Assembly: GCF_019320115.1 (NCBI RefSeq)
Contig: NC_089591.1
Coordinates: forward strand, 57,288,078-57,352,077
Length of the DNA: 64,000 nucleotides
Direction of reading: 5' to 3'
Origin: Miscanthus floridulus
Lineage: Eukaryota > Streptophyta > Magnoliopsida > Poales > Poaceae
Part shown: in pieces, positions 1 through 11,002 of the stretch
How the letters are laid out: each line of letters begins with the position of its first letter
Position numbering within the stretch: the stretch's first letter is position 1
Position numbers and translations under genes: made by a program
Notes under the pieces: model-generated
Seen by the model: only the letters and a program-made list of their open reading frames with translations
What the model was told of the DNA's origin: nothing
The model's database searches: none

Positions 1-20
1 GATTATTAACCACTACACCA

Positions 21-524
21 GTGTTAGCACAACCAGATATCGAGAAGCCGTTCGACGTTTATTGTGATGCTTCTGGTATTGGTATTGGATGTGTATTAAT
101 GCAAGAAGGTCGAGTCATCGCCTATGCTTCTAGACAACTTAAGCGACATGAAGAACATTATCTAACCCATGATCTAGAGCTACCAGCAGTTGTCCATGCT
201 TTGAAGATTTGGTGGCATTACTTGCTTGGTAATATTTGTCATATCTATACAGATCACAAGAGTCTAAAGTATATCTTTACTTAATCAGAATTGAACATAC
301 GACAAAGAAGATGGTTAGAATTGATTAAAGATTATGACTTGGAGGTGCATTACCACCCTGGTAAGGCAAATGTGGTTGTAGATGCACTCAGTCGTAAGAG
401 TCATTGTAATTGCATGTTCGTGAAGACAATGGATCCAACTTTATGTCATGAGATGGAAAAGTTGAATATAGAGATAATTCAACAAGGTAGTTTGACCAAT
501 ATAACTGTTGAATCAACTATTTGA
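21..524 (+). pseudogene. Retrotransposon RNase H domain (broken)
   Basis: The translation carries the Ty3-type RNase H landmarks: [18 protein letters not shown] near residue 11, [12 protein letters not shown] near residue 33, [12 protein letters not shown] near residue 75, and then the thumb-like [19 protein letters not shown] and [10 protein letters not shown] motifs. The frame is closed by TAA at 282-284 in the middle of the conserved block and by TGA at 522-524, with reading resuming in the same frame after each stop. The domain would normally degrade the RNA strand of the RNA/DNA hybrid during reverse transcription. It begins before the window, so no start codon is assigned. Confidence 0.85.
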
Positions 525-1949
525 GACCAAATTATTGCCGCTCAGAAAGAAAACAAGGGTATAGCCCATATCAAAGAAAGAGTAAGGAATGGAAAAGCGG
601 CATGCTTCAGAATAGATGATGTAGGTGTACTATGGTTCAAGAATCACCTTGTGGTACCAAAGGTTCCTGAGTTGCGATAGTTGATTCTTGAAGAGGCATA
701 TACCACCAGGTTCTCTATTCATCCAGGAAGTAATAAGATGTACCATGACTTGAAACAGAGATTTTGGTGGACCAAAATGAAGATAGAGATTGCTCGATAT
801 AGCCAAGTGTGATACTTGTCAAAAAGTAAAAGCTATACATTTGAAGTTCGTTGGAGAGTTACAACCATTGCCTATTCTAGCTTGGAAGTGGGAGGATATT
901 AGTATGGACTTTATCGTCGGTCTACCCAAGACATCAAAAGGTTTTGACTCAATATGGGTTATTGTAGATCGACTGACTAAGTTAGCACATTTTCTTCCAG
1001 TCAAGAGTATATATCCCACTATCCAATATGCCAAGATGTATTTAGCATGAATCATGAGCTTACATGGGGTACCAAAGACCATTGTGTCGGATAGAGGTAC
1101 ACAGTTTGTTTCCAACTTTTGGAAACAATTGCATGCTTCAATGAGTACCAAACTTTTATATAGTACCGCTTATCATTCACGGATTGATGGTCAGACTAAA
1201 AGAGTAAATCAAATACTTAAAGATATGTTAAGGTGTTTTGTCCTTAACTATTCCAATAAGTGGGATGAATGTTTGCCTTTGGCTGAGTTCTCATACAACA
1301 ATAGTTATCAAGAGAGCATTAAGATGGCTCCATTTGAAGCACTCTATGGTCGTAGATGCCGGGCATCGCTAAATTGGTCTAAACCCGGGGAAAGACGGTT
1401 CTTTGGAGTTAACCTTGTGAAAGTAACAGAAGAGAAGGTTAGTCAGATACAAAATAATTTGAAGATAACTCAGTCCCGACAAAAGAGTTATGCAGATAAA
1501 CGATGTCGACCATTGGTGTTTAACAAGGGAGATTATATATATCTGAAGGTATCACCAATGAAGGGAGTCAACTGTTTTGGTGTTAAAGGCAAGTTGGCAC
1601 CTCATTATATTGGACCATTTCAAATATTGGAGAGGTGTGGAATGGTGGCATATCGCTTGAAGTTACTAGAACATCTCTTAGCTATACACGATGTGTTCCA
1701 TGTCTCCCAGTTAAAGAAATGTCTTCAAGTGCCTGATCAAAATATTGATATTGAAGGAGTGGAACTTGAACCTGATTTGACCTATTCAGAATATCCTATC
1801 CGAGTTCTGGATTAGAAAGACCGTGTCACACAAAGGAGGACAATCAAGTTCTACAAGATACAATGGAATCAACAATCAGAAGAAGCCACTTGGGAATCAA
1901 AAGATTTCTTGCTAGAACAGTTTTCAGAGTTTCTTGCGTCGATATAGAA
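525..1949 (+). pseudogene. Retrotransposon integrase with chromodomain-like C-terminus (broken)
   Basis: Downstream of the RNase H fragment the reading frame gives the integrase zinc-binding region (MYHDLKQRFWWTKMK, then CDTCQKVK), the catalytic core (SMDFIVGLPKTSKGFDSIWV, IVSDRGTQFVS, STAYHSRIDGQTKRVNQ, LPLAEFSYNNSYQ) and the GPFQIL / HDVFHVSQLKKC end block. A chromodomain-like segment (IKFYKIQWN then EEATWESKDFL) finishes near 1949. Breaks are TAG at 678-680, a frameshift near 790-810, TGA at 1048-1050 and TAG at 1813-1815. The protein would insert cDNA into chromatin, and the chromodomain normally guides target choice. It is non-functional here. Confidence 0.85.
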
Positions 1950-2095
1950 TAATGTTAGTTGTGTTTTATCTTTACGAACCATGTTTTGTAAAGGGGCCTT
2001 AGCTGTTTTATGGTCAGGTTTTGAATGTATTTGCTTGACACATTTCCTTTTCCATTACTTTATCCTAGGACTTTAAATCTCAGGACGAGATTTCT

Positions 2096-2108
2096 TTTAG
2101 AGGAAAAG
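2096..2108 (+). other. Degenerate polypurine tract before the 3' LTR
   Basis: The purine-rich run TTTTAGAGGAAAAGAT follows the phrase CTCAGGACGAGATTTC and lies immediately before the LTR, the usual place for the plus-strand primer of a Tekay-type element. Pyrimidines interrupt it, which fits an old copy. Confidence 0.6.
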
Positions 2109-2769
2109 ATTATAACACCTCTAGTGTTTGAAACCCTAAAATATGCCATGTCATCACATGCATTGCACATCATTTGTGTGTTAATGAAAACTTTGATATG
2201 CATTCACTAAAACAAGTTTATTTTATGATTATATGTGTTGACTTGTATGAGATGAATCAAGTTCATAACCTTAGTGTTAAATTGGAATTCGGAAACCCTA
2301 AATTCCAGCATTAAATTCTACCCTGTAAAACCTAATTCAAAATCTAAGCACATTTTGGGGTTAAGCCTAGAAGAAAAAGTGTAGAGTTTGTCAATATGTA
2401 CAAAGTTGGTTTTTGGAGTTTTCAAAGTTGTTATATAAAATTTGAAGTAATTTGAAAAGGCGATAAGTTCTTAAAGTGTCCCCTTTTGATTTTAAAGTTA
2501 CATTTTAAAATGTAGAAATAATTTGAGTATTGTTATTAAAGCAAAGTTGTAGAACTTTGAATTTGGAACATCTTTTATTTTTGGAGATTTTTGAGTTACC
2601 ATACAAATTTGAGAGTAATTTGAGAAATGATGCGAGTGGCAATTCGGTAAATAGTTGGAAAAGTGCAAGCAGACAGACACCTCACCGTCGGCGAGCTTCC
2701 ACTGGTTTCTATGCGCGCCCGCAGGTGACACCTCCATCTTTGACATGTCCGTGCCGTCGCGGCGTGTCA
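2109..2769 (+). repeat. Truncated 3' LTR (first about 660 bp)
   Basis: This stretch aligns almost base for base with 5249-5906, the start of the solo LTR, with about 7 differences in the first 100 bases and fewer later. It begins TATAACACC where the complete LTR has TGTAACACC, so its terminal dinucleotide has mutated. Similarity stops abruptly after GGCGTGTCA near 2769. Beyond that point comes CACTA-related sequence, and the remaining 2.9 kb of this LTR is not seen anywhere in the window. Confidence 0.8.
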
Positions 2770-3225
2770 TTCAAAAAATATGATATCCAAAGATGAATCA
2801 GAAAATCATTTTGTTAAATTATTAACAAACATAAATGAAATGGGATTATACACACCAACTTATCCGCTTCTCCTAATTTCCCGCCGATGTAGCGAAGTAT
2901 TGCCCACATTACATAAAACCCGTATTCATTGTTTCTCACTAGCTATTTCAGGTACTTCCCCTCTATTTCGACAACCTTGAATGAGACCTGCGTCCCACCG
3001 ATATGTCTTCTTCGGATACTGTGCAACATTAAAAGGAGAAACATTAGAAAGCGATATGTGTGATTAATTAGAAAATAATATGTTATTAGGATCGCTTACT
3101 AATTCAGCACTGTCACCGGTGCATCAGATGATGAAATGTTTTTTTCTTCGAGTCCCACACCTCGATAAGATTTTTAGCAAGATTGATATAAATGAAGACA
3201 AAATGGTTGCTGCAATCATAGAATC

Positions 3226-4874
3226 CTAATTATCAAATAATCTTAACAAAAAAAGAAGCATAAAAATAAAAGCCGAGAACACATACTCGTAGTTGTAGGC
3301 TAGAAGTATGTGGGTTTTGTTCTTCATCTTGAGTTCATCGAAAACAACAATTAATCTCTCTTTCAGGTCTTCCACGTCACATCCATGGATGCCTAAACAT
3401 GTCTTCTCAATGACTCGCCTGGGGTCCAAGAAGCCTATGTTATCCCATTTGCTTTTTAGTATGCAAAATTTTGCTATACACCTACATAAAATCATGGGAA
3501 GTGCTCAAAAGTTAATAATTTGTGTCTCGAGAGAGTAGTTAATTGCAATATCATACGTGTAGGGTACTTACATAATCTATAGCGTCAATATTTGTGAATC
3601 AAGAGAGTGTTTCTGGTATAGTTGGAACAAGCATTCCCACTTAACATCGAACTTCTCTTTTTTAGGATAATGAAAAATATGTTGCGAACGGATAATAACC
3701 TCAAAACCAAAGTCCTCTGTCTCTGTTGCTTGAGCATTGTAATATTCGTGCAAATGGCGTATATATATTGTCAAATTTTTATACTCATCATTGAGAACTA
3801 AAAGATTGCCCCTTTCATACTTCATTGCCGGTGTTCCCATCCCTTATACATCATAATAGATGTTCGTGGCCTCTTTCATGGTTAATTTGGGGTTGTCTTC
3901 TATGTACTTCCGTATCTTTCTTAAATCTTAATTGTGTATTTCTTTGGCTCTTATTGTAGTGTACTGATTCTGTGTTTGCCTTTCAAATTCGAACTTCAAC
4001 AAACACTAAGGTAGTGAGACACATAGATTGAAGAAACTAACACAATCTTCCTTCGAGATGTGTGCTATAAATTTTTCTTTCATTAAGTTTGTAACGCTGA
4101 CACTGAACGACCTTTTGTTTTTTGTTGTTCAACTTTGGGAGCATTAGCGACCGAATGCAACGACCTTTTTCTGTGACTGCGAGGATGCCTTTGATCTTAT
4201 TTTGGGATGAGGTGGAGGAGGAGGAGGATGATGACGACGAGAATTCTGTTTTTCCGAGACTGATGAAGATGGAGGAGGAGGAGGAGTCTTCTCTTTTCTC
4301 AGGGTTGATGAAGATGGAGTCGGACAAGGAGAAATAGAAGGAGACCTCTGTCTTTTCAGGGGTGATGGCAAGGGATGAGGAGGGGAGTGATCTATGTTGG
4401 GAGAAGATGAGTGATCATCGCGGGTGGGCGAACACTCACAGTCATCCTCATCATCAGAGGACAATTGGTGGTCAAGCATAATGAAGCGCTTGCGCTAGAC
4501 CACTAGAGAGCCCTTGTTATGACCAAGTTTTGGCCTATCTTCTGTTGTGGGGTACTTAATGTGTATCTTGTTATACTTCTTATCAAGTATTCTATCAATG
4601 GTGACATGAGCATACCCCTGTGGAATTGGGTGGCCATTAATGGTCTCATCTCCTATAGGCCAGGCTTGGTCGAGCGCCACCTTGTCCTTTGTCTATTTTC
4701 TGATGGATGTACAACTTGACATTGATGGGTTCAGTGATGCCATCCACCGGATGAGGCACATTCGCATCTTCTTCATCGAGCGGGGTCGATCCACTCTCCC
4801 ATCCTAGCGATATCAGCCGCTTCTTGTTGCCGATCTGTTCTTCGGCGACGGGGTAACAGGCGACGACGAGTCAT
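3226..4874 (-). pseudogene. CACTA-borne Ulp1-like (C48 peptidase type) ORF, broken
   Basis: Minus-strand fragments match, in order, the second ORF common in grass CACTA elements. An arginine-rich start from the ATG at 4874 (MTRRRLLPRRRR) ends MGEWIDPAR at a TGA. Then follow ALDQAWPIGDETINGHPIPQ and GYAHVTIDRILDKK (4680-4495), a proline/serine-rich linker (4479-4144), IRHLHEYYN and VKWECLFQLYQKHSLD (about 3840-3577), and IGFLDPRRVIE with HILLAYNYEY (about 3495-3226). The last block resembles the start of a Ulp1/SENP cysteine-protease fold, but the catalytic His/Asp/Cys part is not recognisable. Several frameshifts and stops break it. Its role in transposition is unknown. Confidence 0.6.
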
Positions 4875-5242
4875 GGCTATGACACGATTGTGGTTAGTTT
4901 TGGCTGTGGACAACTACTAATAGCATATGCAAACATAAAGAGAATAGAAACTTAACATCAAACACAAACACCAAAACGAAGCAGCAATTCCAAAAATAAG
5001 ATGGAACCTAGTTGGGGAAGCTACATAGAAAACTAACTCATTGCAAGTGGTCACCCAAGTCATAAAAAAGGTACACAACCAATTCCAATCTAGTCTTCTG
5101 ATGACACCAACTAGGATACACCATCAACAAAACCATCACGAGATAACATACGCTGCTGCAAATTAATACATGTACTGCAATTTTACACCTTCTATATTAT
5201 ACCAAGCGGCTTTGATTTAACTATCGTACCTGAATTCTGGTG

Positions 5243-5247
5243 CATGT
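5243..5247. repeat. Target-site duplication CATGT, left of solo LTR
   Basis: The five bases CATGT precede TGTAACACC exactly and recur directly after the LTR's terminal CCACA at 8848-8852. Five base pairs is the usual Ty3 duplication length. Confidence 0.88.
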
Positions 5248-8200
5248 TGTAACACCTCTGGTGTTTTAAACCCTAAAATATGCCATGTCATCATATGCTT
5301 TGCACATCATTTGTGTGTTAGTGAAAACTTTGATATATATTCACTAAAACAAGTTTATTTTATGATTATATGTGTTGACTTGTATGGGAGGAATCAAGTT
5401 CATAACCTTAGTGTTAAATTGGAATTCCGAAAACCCTAAATTCCAGCATTAAATTCTACCCTGAAAAACCTAATTCAAAATCTAAGCACATTTTGGGGTT
5501 AAGCCTAAACAAAAAAGTGTAGAGTTTGTCAATATGTACAAAGTTGGTTTTTGGAGTTTTCAAAGTTGTTATATAAAATTTGAAGTAATTTGAAAAGGTG
5601 ATAAGTTCTTAAAATGTCCCCTTTTGATTTTAAAATTACATTTTAAAATGTAGACATAATTTGTGTATGGTTATTAAAGCAAAGTTGTATAACTTTGAAT
5701 TTGGAACAACTTTTATTTTTGGAGATTTTTGAGTTACCATACAAATTTGAGAGTAATTTGAGAAATGATGCGAGTGGCAATTCGGTAAATAGTTGGAAAA
5801 GTGCAAGCAGACAGACACCTCACTGTCGGCGAGCTTCCACTGGTTTCTATGCGCGCCCACAGCTGACACCTCCAGCTTCGACATGTCCGTGCCATCGCGG
5901 CGTGTCAAGCGCACCTTTCACCGCCGCTTTTCGCTCGCCAATATGACTGGAAGTGCTCTCCCGTCGTTCTTTCCTCTTCCACTATTTTTCCCGCCATCGC
6001 CGCCCTGCTCCGTTGAGCTCCTACCTAAGTCGTAGACCTTTCCTTGACTCAATTGAGTAGGTCACCACTCTGCCTATACATTGTGAACCTAGCCGGCCAG
6101 TCCTAGGTGCCTGATTTCGCCGAGATACGTTGCGCACCGTCTTTCTTCTTCACGACCGGCGCAACACCACCGACCTCACCTCTCCGTGGCCAGCACTCTA
6201 TGGTGCGTCTTTGTCCTTGCTTAGCATAGTTCCATCTTCTCCGTGTTACCATGGTGCTCTGCGGCCTTTTAGTTGATCCGTTCATCCACTACAGACGCCG
6301 AGACGCCCCCGTCGATGTCGGAACACCGTCGTGTCTGACTTGATTGCCGTCAAGCTTCTCTGTTGCTCCTCCGGTTCATCCTTCAGCTCGAGCAAGTTTG
6401 GGGTGAGCTACTAAGTCCTCCTCAGCCTTTAGTTTAGTCGCTGACGGTCTTACTTCACCGGCATAACACAGTCGCGCCATCGTGGCCACCATGGCCGGCG
6501 TCGAGCTTGGTTTGAGCCTTTACGGATTCAATTAATGCCACCAATGGATGCGCCTTGCCGTGGAGATCACGCCGGTACCTTGGTCATGGTCGGAGACCTC
6601 GCCGATGGCGAGAAATCGTCGGTCAGAGGGCCTCGCCGCCGTGGTCAGCGCGGGCTGACTGGTGGGGTCACCCTGACAATGGCCGTTCAAATGAAAATGA
6701 TTTTTTCTATTTTTTAGAATTGATTAAATAGTGATGTGATTTGTTTATTTTGTGTAGAATTAAATAGAGCTCCCAAAATTATGAAAAGTTTTGTGTGACC
6801 TCACTGAGATGTAAATTTTTAGTAAAAATGTTAAATGTTACTTTTCAATACATTTTGAATGTGATAAAAATTGCTCAATTTAATTAAGAAATGGGTTTTC
6901 ATGATTTTTCTAGGCTTGTTTTATCATCCAAAAATTATGAAAATTGTTTTTACACTTAGTTATCATGTGATGAGCCTTCACAAAAATTTTGAGCTCAATT
7001 GGAAGAAGTTGATTTATTTCATAATTTTTAATTAATTGTTAATTAATAAAAACAAATATTAACTTTTAATGACTTAGGTTTTGTTTGAATTTGGGATTGA
7101 GTGATGACCTTGGGTCATAAGCATAAGATGATCCTTGGCATTTAAAGTAAGTGTTTGAGTCTATAAAAAGGGTTTAGTTAGTTTTTGGCTTGTAACTATA
7201 CCGCGAAGGAAAGTTGTATTCAAGTTATTAACTTTTGCATCCATCGTCAAGCATCATGTTTATATCTCACCTCATTTTAAACATGGCATTATTACTACGT
7301 GTAGTGAACGAAAGTGAGAACATGGTAGTCAACCAAGTTGTCGAGGAAGTTAATCCACCTATTGAGGTCGGGTTTGATATCTGTGGAACATCTCCGGGAC
7401 CGGACTTTTCGACAATCAAGGCAAGCCCCGGATGCATTTAAACCTACCTTGTGTTTTACAAATTTATATCGCTTTTGCTTTTAAATACTGCATTAAGTGA
7501 TTAGGAGTTGAGTGGAAACCTAATTGGTGCATTACCAACCTTGCTTTTTCATATCAACCTTGTTATCAGTTTCAATTCAGGAATGCCTACTTATGCTTAG
7601 CCATGCTTAGACCAATAGAAGTTGGGTGATTACCTGTCACCTGCGAGATATAAATGGATTTTTGGGTATGATTGGGTATTTATGTTATCATGAGGTATAA
7701 TCTTGTGGAGTAATAATTCTAGACCGGGCGGACTTGGTGTATGAGAGTCACAATACATGGATGTCTTGTGAGCGGGTTCTTTCCGCCTATGTCGGTTAAA
7801 AACCGTCCGTTGTTGAATTGCATGAGGTGAGACTTTGTAGTATAGACCACATACTACGGTAAGCCTAGACTCGGCTATTCTATTACGAGAATGGCTACTC
7901 GTGCACTGGGAGTGGAGAGATGGCGAGAGTAGCGTGTACCCACGTAGCAATGGGCTAGATTGGTGGAGTACTGTATTCTCGGGTGGCGCAGACCCGTTCT
8001 TGTTTTAGAAGATCTGAGGGTAGGTTGGTATATGTAGGTTAGGGACCGGCATATGTCGTGTGGTTGGGAATCCCCAGCTGGGTTATAATCGGTTCGAATC
8101 GTCGTTGCTCCTTGGTTATGGAGACTCAACTCACTGTTCATCATCGTAGTTAATAAATGAAACTTGAGGAAGATTTGAGAAAGGGTTTGATATGAAGTTC

Positions 8201-8847
8201 ATGATCTCAATATGGATCATGGTAGATTCATATATGATCTTGATAAGGGTTATATGTTGAAAGAAAGAATATTATGGTAGAGCTTTTATGCAAAAGAACT
8301 TTGATTCTTGCTAAAGCCTTACCTTGAATCCCCAAGCCTGCATTCCTGAGTTTTCTCTATTTATACGTCGGTTTAGTCTTGTTGAGTACTTTTATACTCA
8401 GGGTTCTTTAACCCTTGTTGCAGGTGAGCCTCATGGGTAGGTCTGCCTTGGACCAGGCTGCATGACGGTTGTTCAAATCAAAGATGTCAAGTAAATGTGT
8501 GGCCCTTGGGTAGGGCACCTTATTTGCGTGTTTTGTTTTATGTTACTAAGCTACTCCACTACTATGTTTGTAATAATAATCATACTTAGTTTATGAAACA
8601 ACTGTTTTGTAACTAAGTTATTGTAAGACTTCCGCTATTTTACTCTGATGTATATTAATGAATAAACTGTTGTAATACTGCAATGACTCTATGATGGATC
8701 CTGCTCGGAAGAAATTGTGGATGATTCAGGTTTCCTGAGGACACCCGACATGCTTGTTAAGTTATCGGGAACATATGCATAGTCGTCAGAAGTCATTGGA
8801 CAATGACAAGTGCATGTAGGCCCTATAATTTAGGAGGTTCTGCCACA
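5248..8847 (+). repeat. Complete solo LTR (3600 bp), Tekay/Del-like
   Basis: The LTR begins TGTAACACC and ends TTCTGCCACA (TG...CA) with perfect 5-bp target duplications. Its first 660 bp match the truncated LTR after the element at 1-2108, which fixes the family and the plus orientation. It contains a GC-rich part around 5900-6700 and a TATA-like box at 7161-7170. It has no internal region, so it is a solo LTR left by recombination between the two LTRs of a former element. Small open frames inside it look accidental. Confidence 0.88.
7161..7170 (+). promoter_or_regulatory. TATA-like box in the solo LTR
   Basis: CTATAAAAAG lies about two thirds of the way into the LTR. It is the best TATA match there and probably the element's own promoter in U3, which would place transcript starts near 7190-7200. 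Confidence 0.5.
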
Positions 8848-8852
8848 CATGT
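8848..8852. repeat. Target-site duplication CATGT, right of solo LTR
   Basis: This is the second copy of the five-base duplication that flanks the solo LTR. The interrupted CACTA sequence resumes directly after it. Confidence 0.88.
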
Positions 8853-9424
8853 TAACCGGGCAACAAATTTTAACAAACTATTACTTCCAATTCACACCAC
8901 GGTATGAAAACACGCACAATTCATTCCACCACAATCTACTCTCGTATGCAATTGAAGCTCGTATGCAATTGAAGCCCGTATGCAAGAAGGAAGGGGGCAG
9001 AGCCTAGGTTGGCCTCGGCTAACCTAACGGGCATTTCATCAAACACATAGCGGGCAATGAGCGATGCACTCACCATGGGGGTGGAGAAGCTGCTATCCGT
9101 GCGCTCCTGAAGGCCTCGGTGGTGGGAGTGCAGGCGTGGAGGAGGAGGGGCATGGCCAGTGTCATGGACAAGGAACGAGGGCATGGACAGCGTGGTGCTT
9201 CGGTGTGGCGCGGTGGACAGCGTCGTGGGTGTAGGGGCGAGAATAATGGGGAGGCATCGAGGGGACGCACGGGCGTCGGCGTCGAAGAAGAGGAGCGCGG
9301 GGCTAGGAACGATGGTGCAGGGGGCGGTGGTGCCCGTTAGCGTGGGTTGTGCTCTATCGGCGCGTGGGGAGGGGTTGGCGGGGTTGAAATGACATTGGAA
9401 AATTTCACCCCGCACCTTGTTTTT
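8853..9424. other. CACTA interior with a GC-rich island, no recognised gene
   Basis: AT-rich DNA surrounds a GC-rich patch at about 9050-9380. The patch is open in several frames (the longest is a 172-residue minus-strand frame over 8936-9454), but none shows a motif I recognise, and the length of the open frames follows from base composition. A captured host-gene fragment is possible. Two direct copies of an 18-base phrase around CGTATGCAATTGAAGC occur at 8943-8980. Confidence 0.4.
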
Positions 9425-9520
9425 ATCCCAATGGCTCATCACTGCCGGTTGCAAGGTCTAAACCGATAGTGATGAGGCAACATCACTGTCGGGCCATTCC
9501 TGGACCCGATAGTGATGGGG
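9425..9520. repeat. CACTA-type subterminal repeats with a hairpin
   Basis: The motifs TCACTGCCGGTT, ACCGATAGTGATGA, CATCACTGTCGGGCC and GGACCCGATAGTGATG occur in alternating orientation. The last two form a hairpin of about 15 bp with a 6-base loop. The same motif family makes up the right end of the CACTA element at 14113-14370, so this is an internal cluster or the end of a related nested copy. Confidence 0.6.
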
Positions 9521-9578
9521 GTGTAGCAGTTACGGGTTAAGTAGCATATCTTTTCCCTTTCTTTCAAAATCCTCCGAC

Positions 9579-9631
9579 TGGCGCAACGGTTAAGCCGCGC
9601 AGTATAGCCCCCGAGACCCATGTTCGAGTCC
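9579..9631 (+). other. tRNA-like sequence with pol III A and B boxes
   Basis: TGGCGCAACGG (9579-9589) fits an A box, and TGTTCGAGTCC (9621-9631) fits a B box with one mismatch, with 31 bases between them. I could not fold a complete cloverleaf or find a matching acceptor stem, so it is probably a tRNA-derived remnant inside the transposon rather than a working tRNA gene. Confidence 0.4.
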
Positions 9632-9729
9632 CAGACGGCCCAAATTTTTGTGTTTAATTTTATAAATTATTAACCACTCTAAAAGGTCAAAAAGAAAAAA
9701 TAAAATATGCCTTGACACATCTCCTATAC

Positions 9730-9783
9730 TAGTGCAATGGTTAAGACCTAGAACTCTGGTCCTCGAGACCCGAGCTCGAACCC
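9730..9783 (+). other. Second tRNA-like sequence with pol III-like boxes
   Basis: TAGTGCAATGG (9730-9740) resembles an A box, and AGCTCGAACCC (9773-9783) a B box with two mismatches, 32 bases apart. The layout copies the unit 150 bases upstream (GGTTAAG after the A box, CCGAGACC before the B box), so the two are probably diverged copies of one sequence. Confidence 0.35.
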
Positions 9784-9820
9784 GAGGGCTAGCACAAATT
9801 TTTTAATTTTTTTATAAATC

Positions 9821-9916
9821 ACTGCTGGTTTTCAAAATGAATCGACAGTGATAACCAACATCACTGTCGATTTCGTCTCATCACTACCGGTTTTTTGAAA
9901 TCGACAGTGATGTTTA
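9821..9916. repeat. CACTA-type subterminal repeats
   Basis: TCACTGCTGGTTTTC, GACAGTGAT, CATCACTGTCGAT and TCACTACCGGTTTT occur as paired inverted motifs, closing with a TCGACAGTGATG block. They match the clusters at 9425-9520 and 14113-14370. Confidence 0.55.
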
Positions 9917-9960
9917 TATATATAAAAAAAATCCTTTTATATAGAATCATGTATATTTCT

Positions 9961-10319
9961 ATGTCAAAATGGTTTAAATTTTTTTTGGCAAGCATGTACA
10001 CCCAAAGTAAGACCCAACACATGATCTTAGGTTTTTTTGATTAATTTTTTTATTTATTACATTTTTTCTGTGTGCTGAATGAGACAAAAGAGGGTGAATT
10101 TCATCTTGGACCCAATAGATTTTTTCATCGACCTCCATAAAAATCTTATTCCTAGGGCACATGAGAGCCTATGTAAAAGTTTAGCACTATTCTAGATCTT
10201 TTCGTGGGTAGACTCCGTCCAACCTATAATTAATCGGTGACATCGCGCGTAAATTCAATTAAACCTCAGAAAGTAGCAAACCATCTGTAGAAAACCCCAA
10301 ACTTGGTGTTTCCTTCACC
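9961..10319. repeat. Direct repeat, copy 1 (about 358 bp)
   Basis: This runs from ATGTCAAAATGG to TTTCCTTCACC and is repeated with roughly 10% differences at 10465-10819. The copies share a poly-T tract, the phrase ACAAAAGAGGGTGAATT and the end block CCAAACTTGGTGTTTCC. It is probably an internal duplication in the CACTA non-coding region. Confidence 0.7.
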
Positions 10320-10464
10320 CGTGACATGTGCAAGCCTAAGAAAAAGTTTGAGATAAATACGACACCAGAATGCATATGAACCATAAAAACCTTGATAACC
10401 TATGTGTATAGTCATGGTTCGATGAAAGGGCTCATGTACCTCTGTGAAGCATGTATTGTCCGCC

Positions 10465-10819
10465 TATGTCAAAATGGCTTGATTTTTTTTGACAAGCATG
10501 TATACCTAAATTAAGGCCCCACACAAAATCTTAGGTTTTTTGGTTCATTTTTTTATTATTATATTTTTCTCTATGCTGAATGATACAAAAGAGGGTGAAT
10601 TGCATCTTCGACCCACTAGATTTTTTTATTGACCTAAACAAAATTCTGATCCCTAGGCACATGAGACCCTATGTAAAAGTTTGGCACCATTTTGGATTTT
10701 TTCGTGGGTAGACTCAGTTTAACCTATAATTAATCGGTGTCGTCGCCTAGAAATTCAATTAAACCTCAGAAAGTAGCAAACCATCTCCAGAAAATTCCAA
10801 ACTTGGTGTTTCCTTCACC
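10465..10819. repeat. Direct repeat, copy 2 (about 355 bp)
   Basis: This is the second copy of the unit described at 9961-10319, offset by about 504 bp. About 145 bp of unrelated sequence separates the copies. No coding content is seen. Confidence 0.7.
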
Positions 10820-10916
10820 GGAATGTAGATTTCTAGTTGCCCAACTAATGTGAGAGTTCATGGGTGGGTGGGATCGATGTATGTGGCCGGCAGTTTGTTT
10901 TATATACGGGGGCATG

Positions 10917-11002
10917 GACATCACTAACGGTTTTCAGTTACAACCGATAGTAAAAGTGAATATCACTATCGGATTTTAAATAGAACCGATAGTGAAGGTG
11001 CA
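10917..11002. repeat. CACTA-type subterminal repeats
   Basis: ATCACTAACGGTTTT, ACCGATAGTAAAAG, ATCACTATCGGATTT and ACCGATAGTGAAGG form two inverted pairs. They lie between the non-coding direct repeats and the TNP2 remnant. Confidence 0.55.

Larger units (their letters stand above)
1..2108 (+). mobile_element. Ty3 (gypsy) retrotransposon, Tekay/Del-like chromovirus, 3' internal part
   Basis: The window opens inside the pol region of a Ty3-type LTR retrotransposon. Reading left to right, the translated fragments are RNase H, integrase zinc finger, integrase core and a C-terminal chromodomain-like segment, followed by a short untranslated stretch, a purine tract and an LTR. Integrase after RT/RNase H is the Ty3 order, and the chromodomain-like tail points to a chromovirus. 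The long LTR that follows (3.6 kb where complete) resembles the Tekay/Del group. The 5' part lies outside the window. At least five in-frame stops and one frameshift show that the element is dead. Confidence 0.85.

Noticed and set aside
7630..8144. Minus-strand frames of 106 and 89 residues in the solo LTR
   Set aside because: They lie entirely in LTR non-coding sequence and show no motif.
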